In this document: one piece after another, positions 53,482-62,907 of the stretch
How the letters are laid out: each line of letters begins with the position of its first letter
How positions within the stretch are numbered: position 1 is the stretch's first letter
From: JAJDXO01 sp965221855
Lineage (GTDB): Bacteria; Pseudomonadota; Alphaproteobacteria; Rhodospirillales; UBA2165
Direction: 5' to 3'
Length of the DNA stretch: 64,000 nucleotides
Assembly: GCA_965221855.1 (NCBI GenBank)
Contig: CBDCSV010000008.1
Coordinates: forward strand, 443,724-507,723
Translations under genes and position numbers: made by a program
Notes under the pieces: generated by a model
Databases searched by the model: none
Seen by the model: the letters and a program-made list of their open reading frames with translations, nothing else
Told to the model about the DNA's origin: nothing

Positions 53482-54780
53482 ATGCTTGATTCCTTACAGG
53501 ACTATAAGGGCGGCGATATCGCCTACAATGTCGAGAAGGTCGGTTCATTGGACCTGATCGGCGGCGGCCAGGTCGTGGTCCAGGGCGACTACGCCTTTGT
53601 CGGCCATATGAAACCGTCCGACGGCACCACAATCATCAATGTGGCCGATCCGAAAAACCCGAAAATCGTTTGGCGGTGCAAGACGGACAACGGCAAATCC
53701 CACACCCACAAGGTGCGCGTCGCCGGCGACATCATGATCACCAATGTCGAGCAGAATAATCGTCACGTCCTGCGGGCGGGATCCCGGATCCCGGAAACCA
53801 AAGCCATGCTTGAAGCCAACGGCAGGGATCCGACCGATGAGAACATCGCGGCGGCCCTCGGCGTAAAGGTCGAGATGCTGCCCCGGATGATCGAGGCGCA
53901 GGAACCGGGGTTCTATGAGGATGGCGGTTTCAAGGTTTGGGATATTTCCGACAAATCCAATCCAAGGCAGCTTTGTCATGTGAGAACCCATGGGTTCGGC
54001 ACCCATCGGTTCGACATGGATGAAAACTACGCCTACATTTCGACCGAGATGGAGGGATATATCGGCAACATCCTGGTCATCTACGATCTTGCCGACCCAG
54101 GCAACCCAAGGGAAGTCTCCCGCTGGCACATGCCAGGCCAACATCTGGCCGGCGGCGAGACGCCAACCTGGACGCGCTATTCGCATCGTCTGCACCATGG
54201 GCTTCGCGTCGGCGACGAGATTTGGGCCTCGGTGTGGCAGGCGGGATTTCGCGTAATCGATGTCTCGGATATCACGGCGCCGGTCACGGTTGCGGAACAC
54301 ACCTATCACCCGATGGTTCGCGAGCCGACGCATACGGTTCTCCCGGTCCCTCAATTGATCGACGGCCGCCGGATCGCCGTCGTGATCGACGAAGAGCATG
54401 CGCGAACGCCCGGAAACGGGCAGGCGCCGGCCAACCTCTGGACCTTCGACGTGACGGATTTCGGCAACATCTTCGGGTTGGGTTCGTACCACGTCTCGGA
54501 ACTGGACAGTCCCTGGTCCCGCACCCCCGGCGCGCGATTCGGCGCCCACCAGTTCACCGATCATCTGGAAGACAGCATCGTCTGTTGCACCTGGTTTGCG
54601 GGAGGCTTGCGGATCATCGATGTGGCCAATCCCGGGCGGCCGGAAGAAATCGGCTATTTCATCCCGGAACCGCGGGCAGGCCATGGGGCACCTCAAAGCA
54701 ACGATGTCGAGGTCGATGAGCGGGGATTGATTTATCTTTTCGACCGCGACATGGGCTTCGATATTCTGGAGCGCGCCTAA
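53482..54780 (+). CDS. LVIVD-repeat beta-propeller protein
   Basis: 432 aa. Repeats of the type TIINVADPKNPKIVWR, FKVWDISDKSNPRQLCHV, LVIYDLADPGNPREVSRW, FRVIDVSDITAPVTVAEH and LRIIDVANPGRPEEIGYF match LVIVD-like propeller blades. There is no signal peptide, unlike most LVIVD proteins. GGGGAAG at 5 bases supports the ATG at 53482 over one at 53467. It could be an enzyme or scaffold; histidines and cysteines such as HTHKVR and CCTWFAGG are notable, but no activity can be assigned. Confidence 0.78.
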   Translation: MLDSLQDYKGGDIAYNVEKVGSLDLIGGGQVVVQGDYAFVGHMKPSDGTTIINVADPKNPKIVWRCKTDNGKSHTHKVRVAGDIMITNVEQNNRHVLRAGSRIPETKAMLEANGRDPTDENIAAALGVKVEMLPRMIEAQEPGFYEDGGFKVWDISDKSNPRQLCHVRTHGFGTHRFDMDENYAYISTEMEGYIGNILVIYDLADPGNPREVSRWHMPGQHLAGGETPTWTRYSHRLHHGLRVGDEIWASVWQAGFRVIDVSDITAPVTVAEHTYHPMVREPTHTVLPVPQLIDGRRIAVVIDEEHARTPGNGQAPANLWTFDVTDFGNIFGLGSYHVSELDSPWSRTPGARFGAHQFTDHLEDSIVCCTWFAGGLRIIDVANPGRPEEIGYFIPEPRAGHGAPQSNDVEVDERGLIYLFDRDMGFDILERA

Positions 54781-54790
54781 CCGGCCTTGA

Positions 54791-55801
54791 TCAGCCCTCT
54801 ATCGCGCGCCGGCCGCGCACCGGATAGCGCGGCCAGGTATATCCGTGGGTAGCTTGGTGACCCGGGGCGACAAGCGTATCGACGAACGCTTCATCCTCGG
54901 CGGTGAATTCCATGCCGGCCGCCCGGACATAGGCGTTCCACTGCCGAAGCGTTCGCGGCCCGCCGATGACGCTCGTCACGATCCCGTTGTTGAGCAGCCA
55001 CCTGATTGCGAAATCGGATACGGGAATGTTCCTGTTTTCGAGATGGGTCTCGATTTTGGCGACGACCTGAAGGGATTCCTCCTTCAGGTCACGGTTCAGG
55101 ATACTTGCGTCGCCGCGGCCGCCCCGGCTGTTTTTGGGCATCTTGTTCCTGTTCCCGTATTTTCCCGTGAGCACCCCGCGGGCCAGGGGCGAATACGGCA
55201 CAACGCCAATGCCGTAATATTCGCAGGCGGGAAGCAGATCGGTTTCCGGGGTCCGATTGACCATGTTGTACATGGGTTGCGCGATGATGGGCCGAGGGGT
55301 GCCCAGATTGTCGCAGAGACGAACAAGCTCGCCGACCTGCCAGGCCCGATGATTGGAGAAACCCCAATACTGGGCCTTGCCGCCGGCAATGATTTCTCCC
55401 ATCGCCTCGATGCTTTCCTCGAGCGGCGTATCCCAATCCACATGGTGCATGTAATAGATTTCGACGCAATCCATCCGGAGGCGGGTCAACGAGGCATCTA
55501 TGGCCTCCATCATCCATTTTTTCGACAGGCCGCGTTTCCTCTCGGGCGGCCCGTCCTGTTGCCCGACCTTGGTCGCAACCACCCAGTCCTTGCGATCCTT
55601 TCTGATTAGCTTCCCCAGAATGGTCTCCGACGCGCCGCCGACGTAGGCGTCCGCGGTATCGACGAAGTTGACCCCTTGGCCCCGGGCGGCATTGACGATC
55701 TTGCGGGCGGCGGCTTCGCTTGTCGTCGCCCCGAAATTCATGGTGCCGAGGCTGATCGTGGAAACTCTCAGCCCGCTGTTTCCGATGTAACGGTATTCCA
55801 T
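54791..55801 (-). CDS. Aldo/keto reductase
   Basis: 336 aa TIM-barrel oxidoreductase using NADPH. It starts MEYRYIGNSGLRVSTISLGT; catalytic residues are Asp and Tyr in VDTADAYVGGASE, Lys in WVVATKVGQ and His in IYYMHHVDW. PYSPLARGVLTGKY and SVIGGPRTLRQW are the cofactor-end motifs. Similar to YghZ/potassium-channel-beta-type reductases. The second IS630 element begins 60 bases upstream, so the native promoter may have been displaced. Converges with the LVIVD gene. Confidence 0.92.
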   Translation of the reverse strand: MEYRYIGNSGLRVSTISLGTMNFGATTSEAAARKIVNAARGQGVNFVDTADAYVGGASETILGKLIRKDRKDWVVATKVGQQDGPPERKRGLSKKWMMEAIDASLTRLRMDCVEIYYMHHVDWDTPLEESIEAMGEIIAGGKAQYWGFSNHRAWQVGELVRLCDNLGTPRPIIAQPMYNMVNRTPETDLLPACEYYGIGVVPYSPLARGVLTGKYGNRNKMPKNSRGGRGDASILNRDLKEESLQVVAKIETHLENRNIPVSDFAIRWLLNNGIVTSVIGGPRTLRQWNAYVRAAGMEFTAEDEAFVDTLVAPGHQATHGYTWPRYPVRGRRAIEG

Positions 55802-55861
55802 CTGTCTTCCCGTGTTTTCGTTTAACGAAGTGATCTCATTCCAAAACTGGTTGGCCAATAC

Positions 55862-56918
55862 TAGAGAGTTTTCTGATCTGACGGAATCGTTAGGGATTCC
55901 CAAAGTCTCTGATTTCTGATTCAAGATGTGGGCTGGTGAAGGAGGCCAGCCTGCATGACGAGACCACTTTCGAATGATCTACGACATCGGTTGGTTGCGG
56001 CGGTGGACGGCGGGATGTCGCGTCGGTCTGCGGCGAAGGTTTTTGGGGTTGCGGCCTCGACGGCGATCAAATGGGTTGATCAGTGGCGGCAGCGGGGTGA
56101 TGTGCGGCCCCGGCCGCAAGGCGGGGACCGCCGCTCTCACCGCCTTGAAGCGTATGCCGAGGAGGTTCTGGCGCTTGTCACGGAGACACCGGACATCACC
56201 CTGGCCGAGATCGCAGCCTGTCTGGAGGAGGTGCACGGGCTTCGGGTTGCCCCGAGCACGGTCTGGCGGCTGCTCGACCGCCACGGCATGACCTTCAAAA
56301 AAAACCGCGCACGCCAGCGAGCAGCAACGTCCTGATGTCTTGGCGCGCCGGCAGGCCTGGGCCGAGGCGCAGCCCGGCCTGATGCCGGAGCGGCTGGTCT
56401 TCATCGACGAGACCGGCACATCGACCAAGATGGCCCGGCGCTATGGCCGCGCGCCGCGCGGGCAGCGCTGCCAAGCCGCCATCCCTCACGGCCACTGGAA
56501 GACCACCACTTTGGTCGCTGCTCTCACGCTCGACGGCATCCTCGCCCCCATGACCATCGATGGGGCGATGACCGGGGCAGCCTTCCTTGCCTATGTCGAG
56601 CAAATCCTGGTCCCAACCCTCAAACCCGGAGACATCGTCATTATGGACAATCTGCCAGCCCATAAGCCCGCCAGCGTGCGTAAGGCCATCGAAGACGCCG
56701 GCGCCGAGCTCCGCTTCCTGCCGCCCTACTCACCCGACTTCAACCCAATCGAGATGGCCTTCGCAAAGCTCAAGGCCCTCCTCAAAAAGACCGCAGCCAG
56801 AACCGTCGACGACCTCTACGACGCCATCGCAACCGCCATCGACACAGTCACCCAATCCGAGTGCCAAAACTACTTCACTGCCGCAGGCTATGACCGGGTG
56901 TGATCAGAAAATGCTCTA
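55862..56918. mobile_element. IS630 family insertion sequence (copy 2)
   Basis: About 1.06 kb flanked by TA at 55862-55863 and 56917-56918. The ends are imperfect inverted repeats: CTAGAGAGTTTTCTGATC at the left, and CTAGAGCATTTTCTGATC when the right end is read inward. It carries a split transposase on the plus strand. It is related to but distinct from the copy at 20384: the leader regions share GGGATTCCCAA, GATTCAAGATG and AGGAGGCCAGC before the first ATG. Confidence 0.88.
55955..56903 (+). CDS. IS630 family transposase, two frames joined by ribosomal frameshift
   Basis: First frame (55955-56335) starts MTRPLSNDLRHRLVAAVDGG and is a helix-turn-helix domain; the second ends at 56903 and carries the DDE residues in RLVFIDETGTSTKM, IVIMDNLPAHKPASV and SPDFNPIEMAF. 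The frames meet at eight A residues (56297-56304, Phe-Lys-Lys), needing a +1 (or -2) shift exactly as in the copy at 20393. Probably functional. Confidence 0.87.
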
Positions 56919-56962
56919 GTTGACCGATCATGTCGCGCGCCGTGTCCCAATGGCTAACGGTG

Positions 56963-58048
56963 TTATTTTCCCGCATCGGGGGCGGCATAACGGCGGAGCG
57001 TGTTTGCGACCGCGGGATCGATCTTGCCCAACGCCGCAAGCATGGCCTCGCCTTCGGCGACGGTCGAATAGATGAGCGGGCCGCCGAACTGCTTCTTGTA
57101 GACTTCTTCAAGTCCCGGATCTGCAATCGCCGCATCAAATCCCTTGCGCAGATCCGCGATCGCCTCGGGAGGCGTGCCGGGAAGCGCGAACAAGACTTGG
57201 GTGGTCTTGCTCTGCAGCTTGTCCATGACCTTCATGGTTTCCCACACCGGACCTGAGGGTTCCTTGCCGGTAATATCCTTCACTGCCTGCGGGAAGCTTT
57301 GCAGGTCACCGAACACCGGGTTCCGGTGCATAATGTTGCCGGCGGCATCACGCTTCGGGTAATGCCAGAGCGCAATGGCTTGGCCTTTGTCGATAAGCTG
57401 CGGCTTGAATTGCGTGTAAAACGGGGCGTTGCCCGTGGTGTAGAAGTTCACTTCGTTCCGCGCCATGGCGGCGTAGACCTTAGCGCTGCCCCTGAAGCCC
57501 GGAACGTACCGGTATTTTATTCCTAACATGTCCAAGGCCATCCGGCTCTGGATGTCGAGCAGGATCGAGGGCCTCAGGCCGCCAATCACAACTCCGCTCG
57601 CGGATTTAAGATCCTGGACGCTCTTAATTCCTCCACCAACGTCGGTTCTGATGACCGATGCCTGATGGCCTGCGCCCCCGCCAATAAAGACGAATTTGTC
57701 GTACCGAGCACGCAGCCCTTTCACACCCAGAACCTGATTGAGAGGGCTGAACCCGCCCCACAGGAGGGTCAGCCCATCGGGCCGTCCCTTTTCGGCGAAA
57801 AAGTTCGTCGCCTTCATGCCGCCGGCGCCCGGCATGTTTTTAATGATGATGTCCGGACTGCCCGGGATGTATTTTTGCCAAAAGGGGATATGGGCCAGGC
57901 CATGGCGGCTAGACCCGCCGCCGGCGGCAAATCCGACCAGAAGTGAAATGGTCTTACCCTTGTAATATTGCGCCTGCGCCGGTTGGACGGGCAAGGCAAC
58001 GATCAGCCCTGCCATGGCGACGGATGCAAGTAAGGTTCGTTGAATCAT
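56963..58048 (-). CDS. TctC/Bug-type periplasmic binding protein
   Basis: 361 aa with a Sec signal peptide (MIQRTLLASVAMAGLIVALP, cleavage near AQAQYY). KTISLLVGFAAGGGSSRHGL and IIIKNMPGAGGMKATNFFAE are the Bug-family motifs. No tctA or tctB is adjacent; it is the third gene after the FAD monooxygenase and MetE-like genes, so it probably captures the substrate of that pathway. The ATG follows GGGAGACGAGACA. Confidence 0.88.
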   Translation of the reverse strand: MIQRTLLASVAMAGLIVALPVQPAQAQYYKGKTISLLVGFAAGGGSSRHGLAHIPFWQKYIPGSPDIIIKNMPGAGGMKATNFFAEKGRPDGLTLLWGGFSPLNQVLGVKGLRARYDKFVFIGGGAGHQASVIRTDVGGGIKSVQDLKSASGVVIGGLRPSILLDIQSRMALDMLGIKYRYVPGFRGSAKVYAAMARNEVNFYTTGNAPFYTQFKPQLIDKGQAIALWHYPKRDAAGNIMHRNPVFGDLQSFPQAVKDITGKEPSGPVWETMKVMDKLQSKTTQVLFALPGTPPEAIADLRKGFDAAIADPGLEEVYKKQFGGPLIYSTVAEGEAMLAALGKIDPAVANTLRRYAAPDAGK

Positions 58049-58093
58049 TGTCTCGTCTCCCGTTCTCATTGTCGTTTCAGTCTTACTGGGCAA

Positions 58094-59208
58094 TCAGCCC
58101 CAAACCGTCTCCGCGGTCTCAACGAGACGACGGAGCTTCTTCTCCTCTTCATCAATGGTCATGCGATCGGTGGTGTAGCCGCTGGCAAATCCGCACTGCG
58201 GGCAGATACACAGCCGGTCTTTGTCGATAAAACCGCTGGCCTCCTCGATGCGGGCCCTGAGCTCATTGACGGGTTCAGGTTCCTCGGTCTTTGTACTCAT
58301 CAGACCCAACGCAACGATTTTATCGTCGGGCATGTGGCGGAGCGGAGAGAAGTCCCCCGCCCGTTCTGTGTCGTATTCCATGAAATAGCCGTCAACGAGG
58401 AGCCCAGTGAATAATCGCTCAGCGATGGTCTCGTAACTTCCGGCACCCATACCCTCGCCGACATTCCCCTTGCACATATGCAGACAAACGGTCAGTTCGG
58501 ATGGGACGTCGGCAACGGCGCCATTGATGCAATCTATAGTTCGATCAGCTCGTCGGGGTCCTCGCCTCGTGCTTCGATGGTGCGCCGGACATCGGGATCA
58601 CACATCACCGGCAGCGCAACCTCATCGATCTGGAGATAGGTGCAGCCAGCCTTGACCAATTCCCCGATCTCCTCGCGGTAGATCGCCGTGACATCAGACA
58701 TGTACTGCTCGATTGAGGAGTAAACGGCAGGGTCGACGATGTCGTCACCGCGAAAGAAGTGCATGACCGATGGCGCCGGTAACGTCACTTTCGGCGTCAC
58801 CGTGGTGTGTTCCTTGACGAACAGGAACTCGCCCACGGCGATGGGATTTCGGCGTTTCAATTTGGCGATAACTGACGGGACTTCGCGATTTGGCCGTTTC
58901 GTGCCGTCAGCCATATTGAACTCAAAGGAGGTTTCGGCACGCTCCTCGCTGAACCCATCCAAATTTTCAAAGAACCCGTCGCGCCATGATGATCGCCGAA
59001 ACTCTCCGTCGGTCACGGCCTGCAAACCAATCCGTTCCTGCATCTTGATGACGTCCTGGATGCAGCGGTCCTCGATCTCGGTGAGCGTCGCTCGATCAGT
59101 CTCGCCCTCCATCCACGCCTTTCGCGCCTTGCGCAGTTCGGGAGGCCGGATAAGGCTGCCGACGTGATCCGCGCGATAGGGCGGCGATGTTCGGGAGGTG
59201 GACGGCAT
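58094..59208 (-). pseudogene. MetE-like (cobalamin-independent methionine synthase C-terminal type) protein, frameshifted
   Basis: The N-terminal part starts at 59208 (MPSTSRTSPPYRADHVGSLI) and stops at 58534 after DPDELIEL. The C-terminal part continues in the frame one base back, reading TIDCINGAVADVPSELTVCL directly past the stop. One missing base near 58533-58540 explains both; repaired, the protein is 371 aa. Zinc-ligand motifs are present in the second part (CLHMCKGN, CPQCGF), with LQIDEVALP in the first. Such proteins are methyltransferases or lyases related to MetE, often found in catabolic operons. Lies 13 bases after the FAD monooxygenase gene. It could be a real mutation or a sequencing error. 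Confidence 0.85.
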
Positions 59209-59221
59209 CTCTTATCCTTTC

Positions 59222-60871
59222 CTACTCTGCGGCCGCGCGCCGCGCGGACCACGCCTGTACGCCACGCACCACATCGATGATTGCCGCGGGGTTGTCGGGG
59301 GCCTCGTCGCCGCGCCACGCCACATGCCCGTCCGGCCTGACAAGCACGAGATTTGACTCGTAAAGGTCTGCGATGGCGGCGTTGTCGATCATGTGGACAG
59401 CCAGGGGCAACCCGGCAGTGTGGGCCGCCTTGTCCAAGGCATTGGTCTCGCTGCCGTCGAAATGGAGGAGCGCGAAACCCTCTCCAAACAGGTCCATCGT
59501 CGATCGGCCGGCGTGTATCCAGGCATGCGGTGCGATATGGCCCGGTCGGGCGGACGGAATGTACGTGTCGTACCGGGGCGACGCCGGCTCCGTGCCATCG
59601 GGAACGATGATGGGTGAGCCGTCGTAGTGGTAGCCCATCTGAACACCGATGGTTTCGTATTCCCGGCGGACGGTGGCTTGAACCTTTTCGGCGAGATCGG
59701 CCCGCGCCTCAGCCCCGGCATCATCGTCGGCGGCGACTTTGTCGAAATCGGCCTTGATGCGGAGGTTGACATAGTTTTGTTGGGCTTCGGCGAGTATGCC
59801 CTCGCACGCCGGACGGCGCTCCAGGTCGTAGGAGTCGAGAAGATGCTCCCCGCCCCATCCACGAAAGACACCTTCCAGTTTCCAGGCGAGATCGACGGCG
59901 TCGTTGAGCCCAGTGTTCATGCCGAATCCGCCTGTGGGCGACCAGGTGTGAGCGGCATCGCCGACAAGGAAGACGCGGCCCTCCCGATATCGCTCAGCGG
60001 TCTTTGTCGACCGCGTCCAGGGCAGCGCCTTGACAATCTCCAAGTCAACGTCGATCCCAAGCTTGCGTCGAATGCGCCCTTCGACGTCGAAGGTTGCGAG
60101 ATCGGGTTCGTCCGCCATGCCGCTGAACCCGACCCGCCATGTCGTACCTCCATCGACCGAGTTGAGAATGAAGTCGAAGCCGTTGTCGCCGATCATGTGA
60201 AAATGACGTGCCGGCGCGATGAGGGTCTTCTTTAGGATTTCGGGCGCGCGAAACAGGACACTTATGTTGTAGTCGAGGAAATTGCCCACCATGTCGATCC
60301 CGAGCTTATTGCGAATCCCGCTGGCAGCGCCGTCGCACGCCAGCATATAGGCCGCCCGGATAGTTTTCTTCTCTCCGGCGTCGAGGTCCATGACCTCCAC
60401 GGTCACCCCGTCCTCGTCCTGATCAAAACGTTCAACCCGGTGGGAGAACCGGATATCCGTATTGGGGTTGGACGCAGCTGTTTCACGCATCAACGGGTCG
60501 AATATATTTTGCGGGCAAATTTGCGACAGTTCGGGGACTTCGGGCGGAACCTCGGCCGCAGCATGACCGGGATACTCGAATCGGGTGATTTCGTATCCGT
60601 CGAGGCCGGTTATGAAAGCTATGTCCATGGGATAGTCCGGCGGATAGACCGTGCGGCCTCGCACTTGGTCGACGATGCCCCAACGTCGGCAGTGCTGCAT
60701 GGACCGGTAGTTCACGAAAAGCATCCGCGGGAACTCGTTGGACGCCGCGGCTTGTTCCAACAGGATCGACCGGATACCCCGCCGTCCAAGCTCCAGCGCC
60801 ACAGTCAGTCCAACCGGCCCACCTCCGACAATGGCGACAGGGATGTTTTCGATGTTGTTGGTGGACGACAC
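59222..60871 (-). CDS. FAD-dependent aromatic-type monooxygenase (PheA/TfdB/MhpA family)
   Basis: 549 aa. FAD-binding GGGPVGLTVALELGRRG near the N-terminus, the ribityl motif RVFLVGDAAHTWSPTGGFG with GMNTGLNDAVDLAWKL, and a thioredoxin-like C-terminal domain ending VLVRPDGHVAWRGDEAP are as in phenol/3-hydroxyphenylpropionate-type hydroxylases. The GTG at 60871 is preferred because AGGAG precedes it; an upstream ATG at 60898 is also possible. First gene of a minus-strand operon with the MetE-like and TctC-type genes, divergent from a LysR gene. Predicted to hydroxylate an aromatic or related ring; substrate unknown. Confidence 0.9.
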   Translation of the reverse strand: MSSTNNIENIPVAIVGGGPVGLTVALELGRRGIRSILLEQAAASNEFPRMLFVNYRSMQHCRRWGIVDQVRGRTVYPPDYPMDIAFITGLDGYEITRFEYPGHAAAEVPPEVPELSQICPQNIFDPLMRETAASNPNTDIRFSHRVERFDQDEDGVTVEVMDLDAGEKKTIRAAYMLACDGAASGIRNKLGIDMVGNFLDYNISVLFRAPEILKKTLIAPARHFHMIGDNGFDFILNSVDGGTTWRVGFSGMADEPDLATFDVEGRIRRKLGIDVDLEIVKALPWTRSTKTAERYREGRVFLVGDAAHTWSPTGGFGMNTGLNDAVDLAWKLEGVFRGWGGEHLLDSYDLERRPACEGILAEAQQNYVNLRIKADFDKVAADDDAGAEARADLAEKVQATVRREYETIGVQMGYHYDGSPIIVPDGTEPASPRYDTYIPSARPGHIAPHAWIHAGRSTMDLFGEGFALLHFDGSETNALDKAAHTAGLPLAVHMIDNAAIADLYESNLVLVRPDGHVAWRGDEAPDNPAAIIDVVRGVQAWSARRAAAE

Positions 60872-60985
60872 CCAATTTCTCCTGTTTCTCGCCGCCATCT
60901 TTCTTTGCTTCAAATTGGCAGGCGTTGACAGAAGGCAGGGTAGGTCAGTAACCCTATGACGAGATAATGGTAATATTTATGTAAT

Positions 60986-61003
60986 CTATCAGGAATTTGA
61001 TAG
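60986..61003. promoter_or_regulatory. Inverted repeat in the LysR/monooxygenase divergent promoter
   Basis: CTATCA-N6-TGATAG, a perfect 6-bp-arm dyad in an AT-rich stretch, 14 bases upstream of the LysR start and about 115 bases upstream of the monooxygenase. Its form and location fit an autoregulatory LysR binding site. Confidence 0.5.
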
Positions 61004-61017
61004 TTAATCGGACAACC

Positions 61018-62064
61018 ATGGAACCGAGCGCTCTCGATCCCCGAACTCTTTTGATGCTGCTCACGGTATCCGAAACCGGCAGCATCAACCGCGCTGCTGG
61101 TGTATTGAATATCTCCCAACCGGCGCTATCCAAAAACCTCAGGGACTTCGAGGCACGCATCGGAGCCAAGGTTCTGGACCGATCACTCAGCGGCACCAAG
61201 CTGACGCCCGTGGGTGAGGCCCTGTGCCAGAATGCCCGCACCATCAGAGCCGAATTGGCCCGCGGGCAGCGGCAGCTTGCCAGTATGAGTTCGTCGACCG
61301 CCGGCACCCTCACGGTCGGCTCTTCTCCGGTCGGTGAATCCTATCTCCTTCCCCGGTCAATCGAGCTATTCCTGCACGACCGCCCTGACTTCCAGCTTCT
61401 GGTGTCGGATGAGAGCGCCAGTGAGCTCGTCAGCGCACTTCGCCGGGGAAAGATCGATTTGCTACTGGGCCCACTCTGGGACGAAGAGCCGGGATCGGAA
61501 TTGGTCGAGGAGCTCCTGTTCCATGACCGGATGGCTGTGGTTGTCCGCGCAGACCATCCGCTCGTGAAAGCGACCGAACTCTCGCTTGCTGATGCGCGGA
61601 AAATGGGATGGATACTGCCGCCGGCGGGACTACGGCTGAGAGGGCAGATCGAGAATGCCTTCGCACAGGCCAACCTTGATCTTCCCTCTACGACGGTGGA
61701 AGCCAGCCAATACGCGGTTGCCCGTAGCCTCATTCGATCGGGGCCTTGGCTGGCGGCGCTCCCGATCCAATCGGCGGCTGCCGAAATATCTGACGGCACC
61801 TTCGCGGTTCTCCCCCTCGTGTTGTCCATTCCGCCGAGGCCGATTGGCATCACGTTTCGTCGGAGCGAGCACCAGCCACTGGAACTGGTCCAGTTCATCG
61901 AGTGTCTAAGACAGGCGGTATCTGAAATCATGGTGGACCAATCTCCTGATGAAGGCGGCGGGCGACATTATCGCGGAGACCGAAGCCGGCGGTATTCAGG
62001 CGCGGACCATCGTCAAGAAAATGAATGCGGCGAATCCGACAAATTAGATTCCCGAACCAGGTAA
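61018..62064 (+). CDS. LysR family transcriptional regulator
   Basis: 348 aa. N-terminal helix-turn-helix SINRAAGVLNISQPALSKNL and dimer helix LRDFEARIGAKVLDRS; effector domain from about residue 90 (GTLTVGSSPVGESYLLPRSI). The ATG starts MEPSALDPRTLL; an in-frame TTG upstream is unlikely. The family normally ends near residue 305; the last ~40 residues here (from DEGGGRHYRG) are hydrophilic and unlike LysR. Another frame over the same bases (61949-62047) reads MKAAGDIIAETEAGGIQART, so the 3' end may be a fusion or decay product. Likely activator of the divergent monooxygenase operon. Confidence 0.88.
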   Translation: MEPSALDPRTLLMLLTVSETGSINRAAGVLNISQPALSKNLRDFEARIGAKVLDRSLSGTKLTPVGEALCQNARTIRAELARGQRQLASMSSSTAGTLTVGSSPVGESYLLPRSIELFLHDRPDFQLLVSDESASELVSALRRGKIDLLLGPLWDEEPGSELVEELLFHDRMAVVVRADHPLVKATELSLADARKMGWILPPAGLRLRGQIENAFAQANLDLPSTTVEASQYAVARSLIRSGPWLAALPIQSAAAEISDGTFAVLPLVLSIPPRPIGITFRRSEHQPLELVQFIECLRQAVSEIMVDQSPDEGGGRHYRGDRSRRYSGADHRQENECGESDKLDSRTR

Positions 62065-62215
62065 ATTTCCCAATACGGACTGGGAGCTTCGGAATATCCG
62101 GTGCCCCTTTTTTTGCCGGCGCTCCGGCTTCCCCGGATTTGGATCGATATATCCCGTGTCCGCTCTGGGCCGGATATACGCACCCGGACCGGTATCGGCG
62201 CTCCGGGTCAGGCGG

Positions 62216-62666
62216 CTAGACGACCTCGACGGCCTGCATCATGCCCAGATCCTCGTGGCGCAGTATGTGGCAATGAATGACGAACTTTCCTCTGAACTTC
62301 CCCCGGCCTCATGAAAATTGTCGGATCGGGCTCTCCGCCGCCCGCCGGATCTACCCTGACCAATCCTCGATTGGTGATCATGAAAATCTGCTCGACCGCA
62401 TTTTCGATATAGCCCGGCATTGTGCCGGGGCGGTCTTTGACGACCAAGGGACCAAACAACCCGCGGCCAACCTGACGATTTGTCGAGCCGTGTTTATGTG
62501 CGTGGTACCAGAACGTTCCGGTGGGATGATCCGCCGGAATTTCGAAGCGGTACCTTGTTTCGTATCGGCGAAAATTTGGCGAGTCGCAGTTCAGACTCTG
62601 TTCTCCCGGGACCACATTGAGGAACATATTGTCGGCATCATACCGGCCGCTTCTTTCGCGCGCCAC
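62216..62666 (-). pseudogene. Multicopper oxidase remnant with internal deletion
   Basis: On the minus strand the first part encodes DADNMFLNVVPGE, IPADHPTGTFWYHAHKHGS and GLFGPLVVKD, a copper-binding cupredoxin domain. After FMRPGEVQR the frame changes and the next frame reads GKFVIHCHILRHEDLGMMQ and a stop at 62216, the C-terminal type-1/trinuclear copper motif. About 300 residues that normally separate these motifs are missing, joined out of frame near 62300. A related open frame extends upstream to about 62790 without a recognisable start. Not functional as it stands. Confidence 0.82.
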
Positions 62667-62907
62667 GTTATCGATTCCTGACTTGTCCGCGTGACATACC
62701 TGAACCGTTTCCGCCCAAACGACGGCAATTCGAAATTCCGTCGACTGCCCGAGAATCCGGATGACACCATTGATCCCATTGAGTTGCGGTCAGCGGCGAT
62801 TCCAATCGTTCCCACGCTTCTGTTTCCCGACCCCGCCTTGTGGCTGCCGAGCGTGCCTGGCTGACCCGGGTTCTATTGCCATTCCCATCCCATCTGAAGT
62901 GGTAACG
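62667..62907. other. Non-coding or decayed stretch between oxidase remnant and IS256-type transposase
   Basis: 241 bases. A minus-strand frame continuous with the oxidase remnant runs to about 62790 but is not recognisable as an intact N-terminus. The right part must include the terminal repeat of the IS256-type element, whose exact end I cannot place with only one end in the window. Confidence 0.4.
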
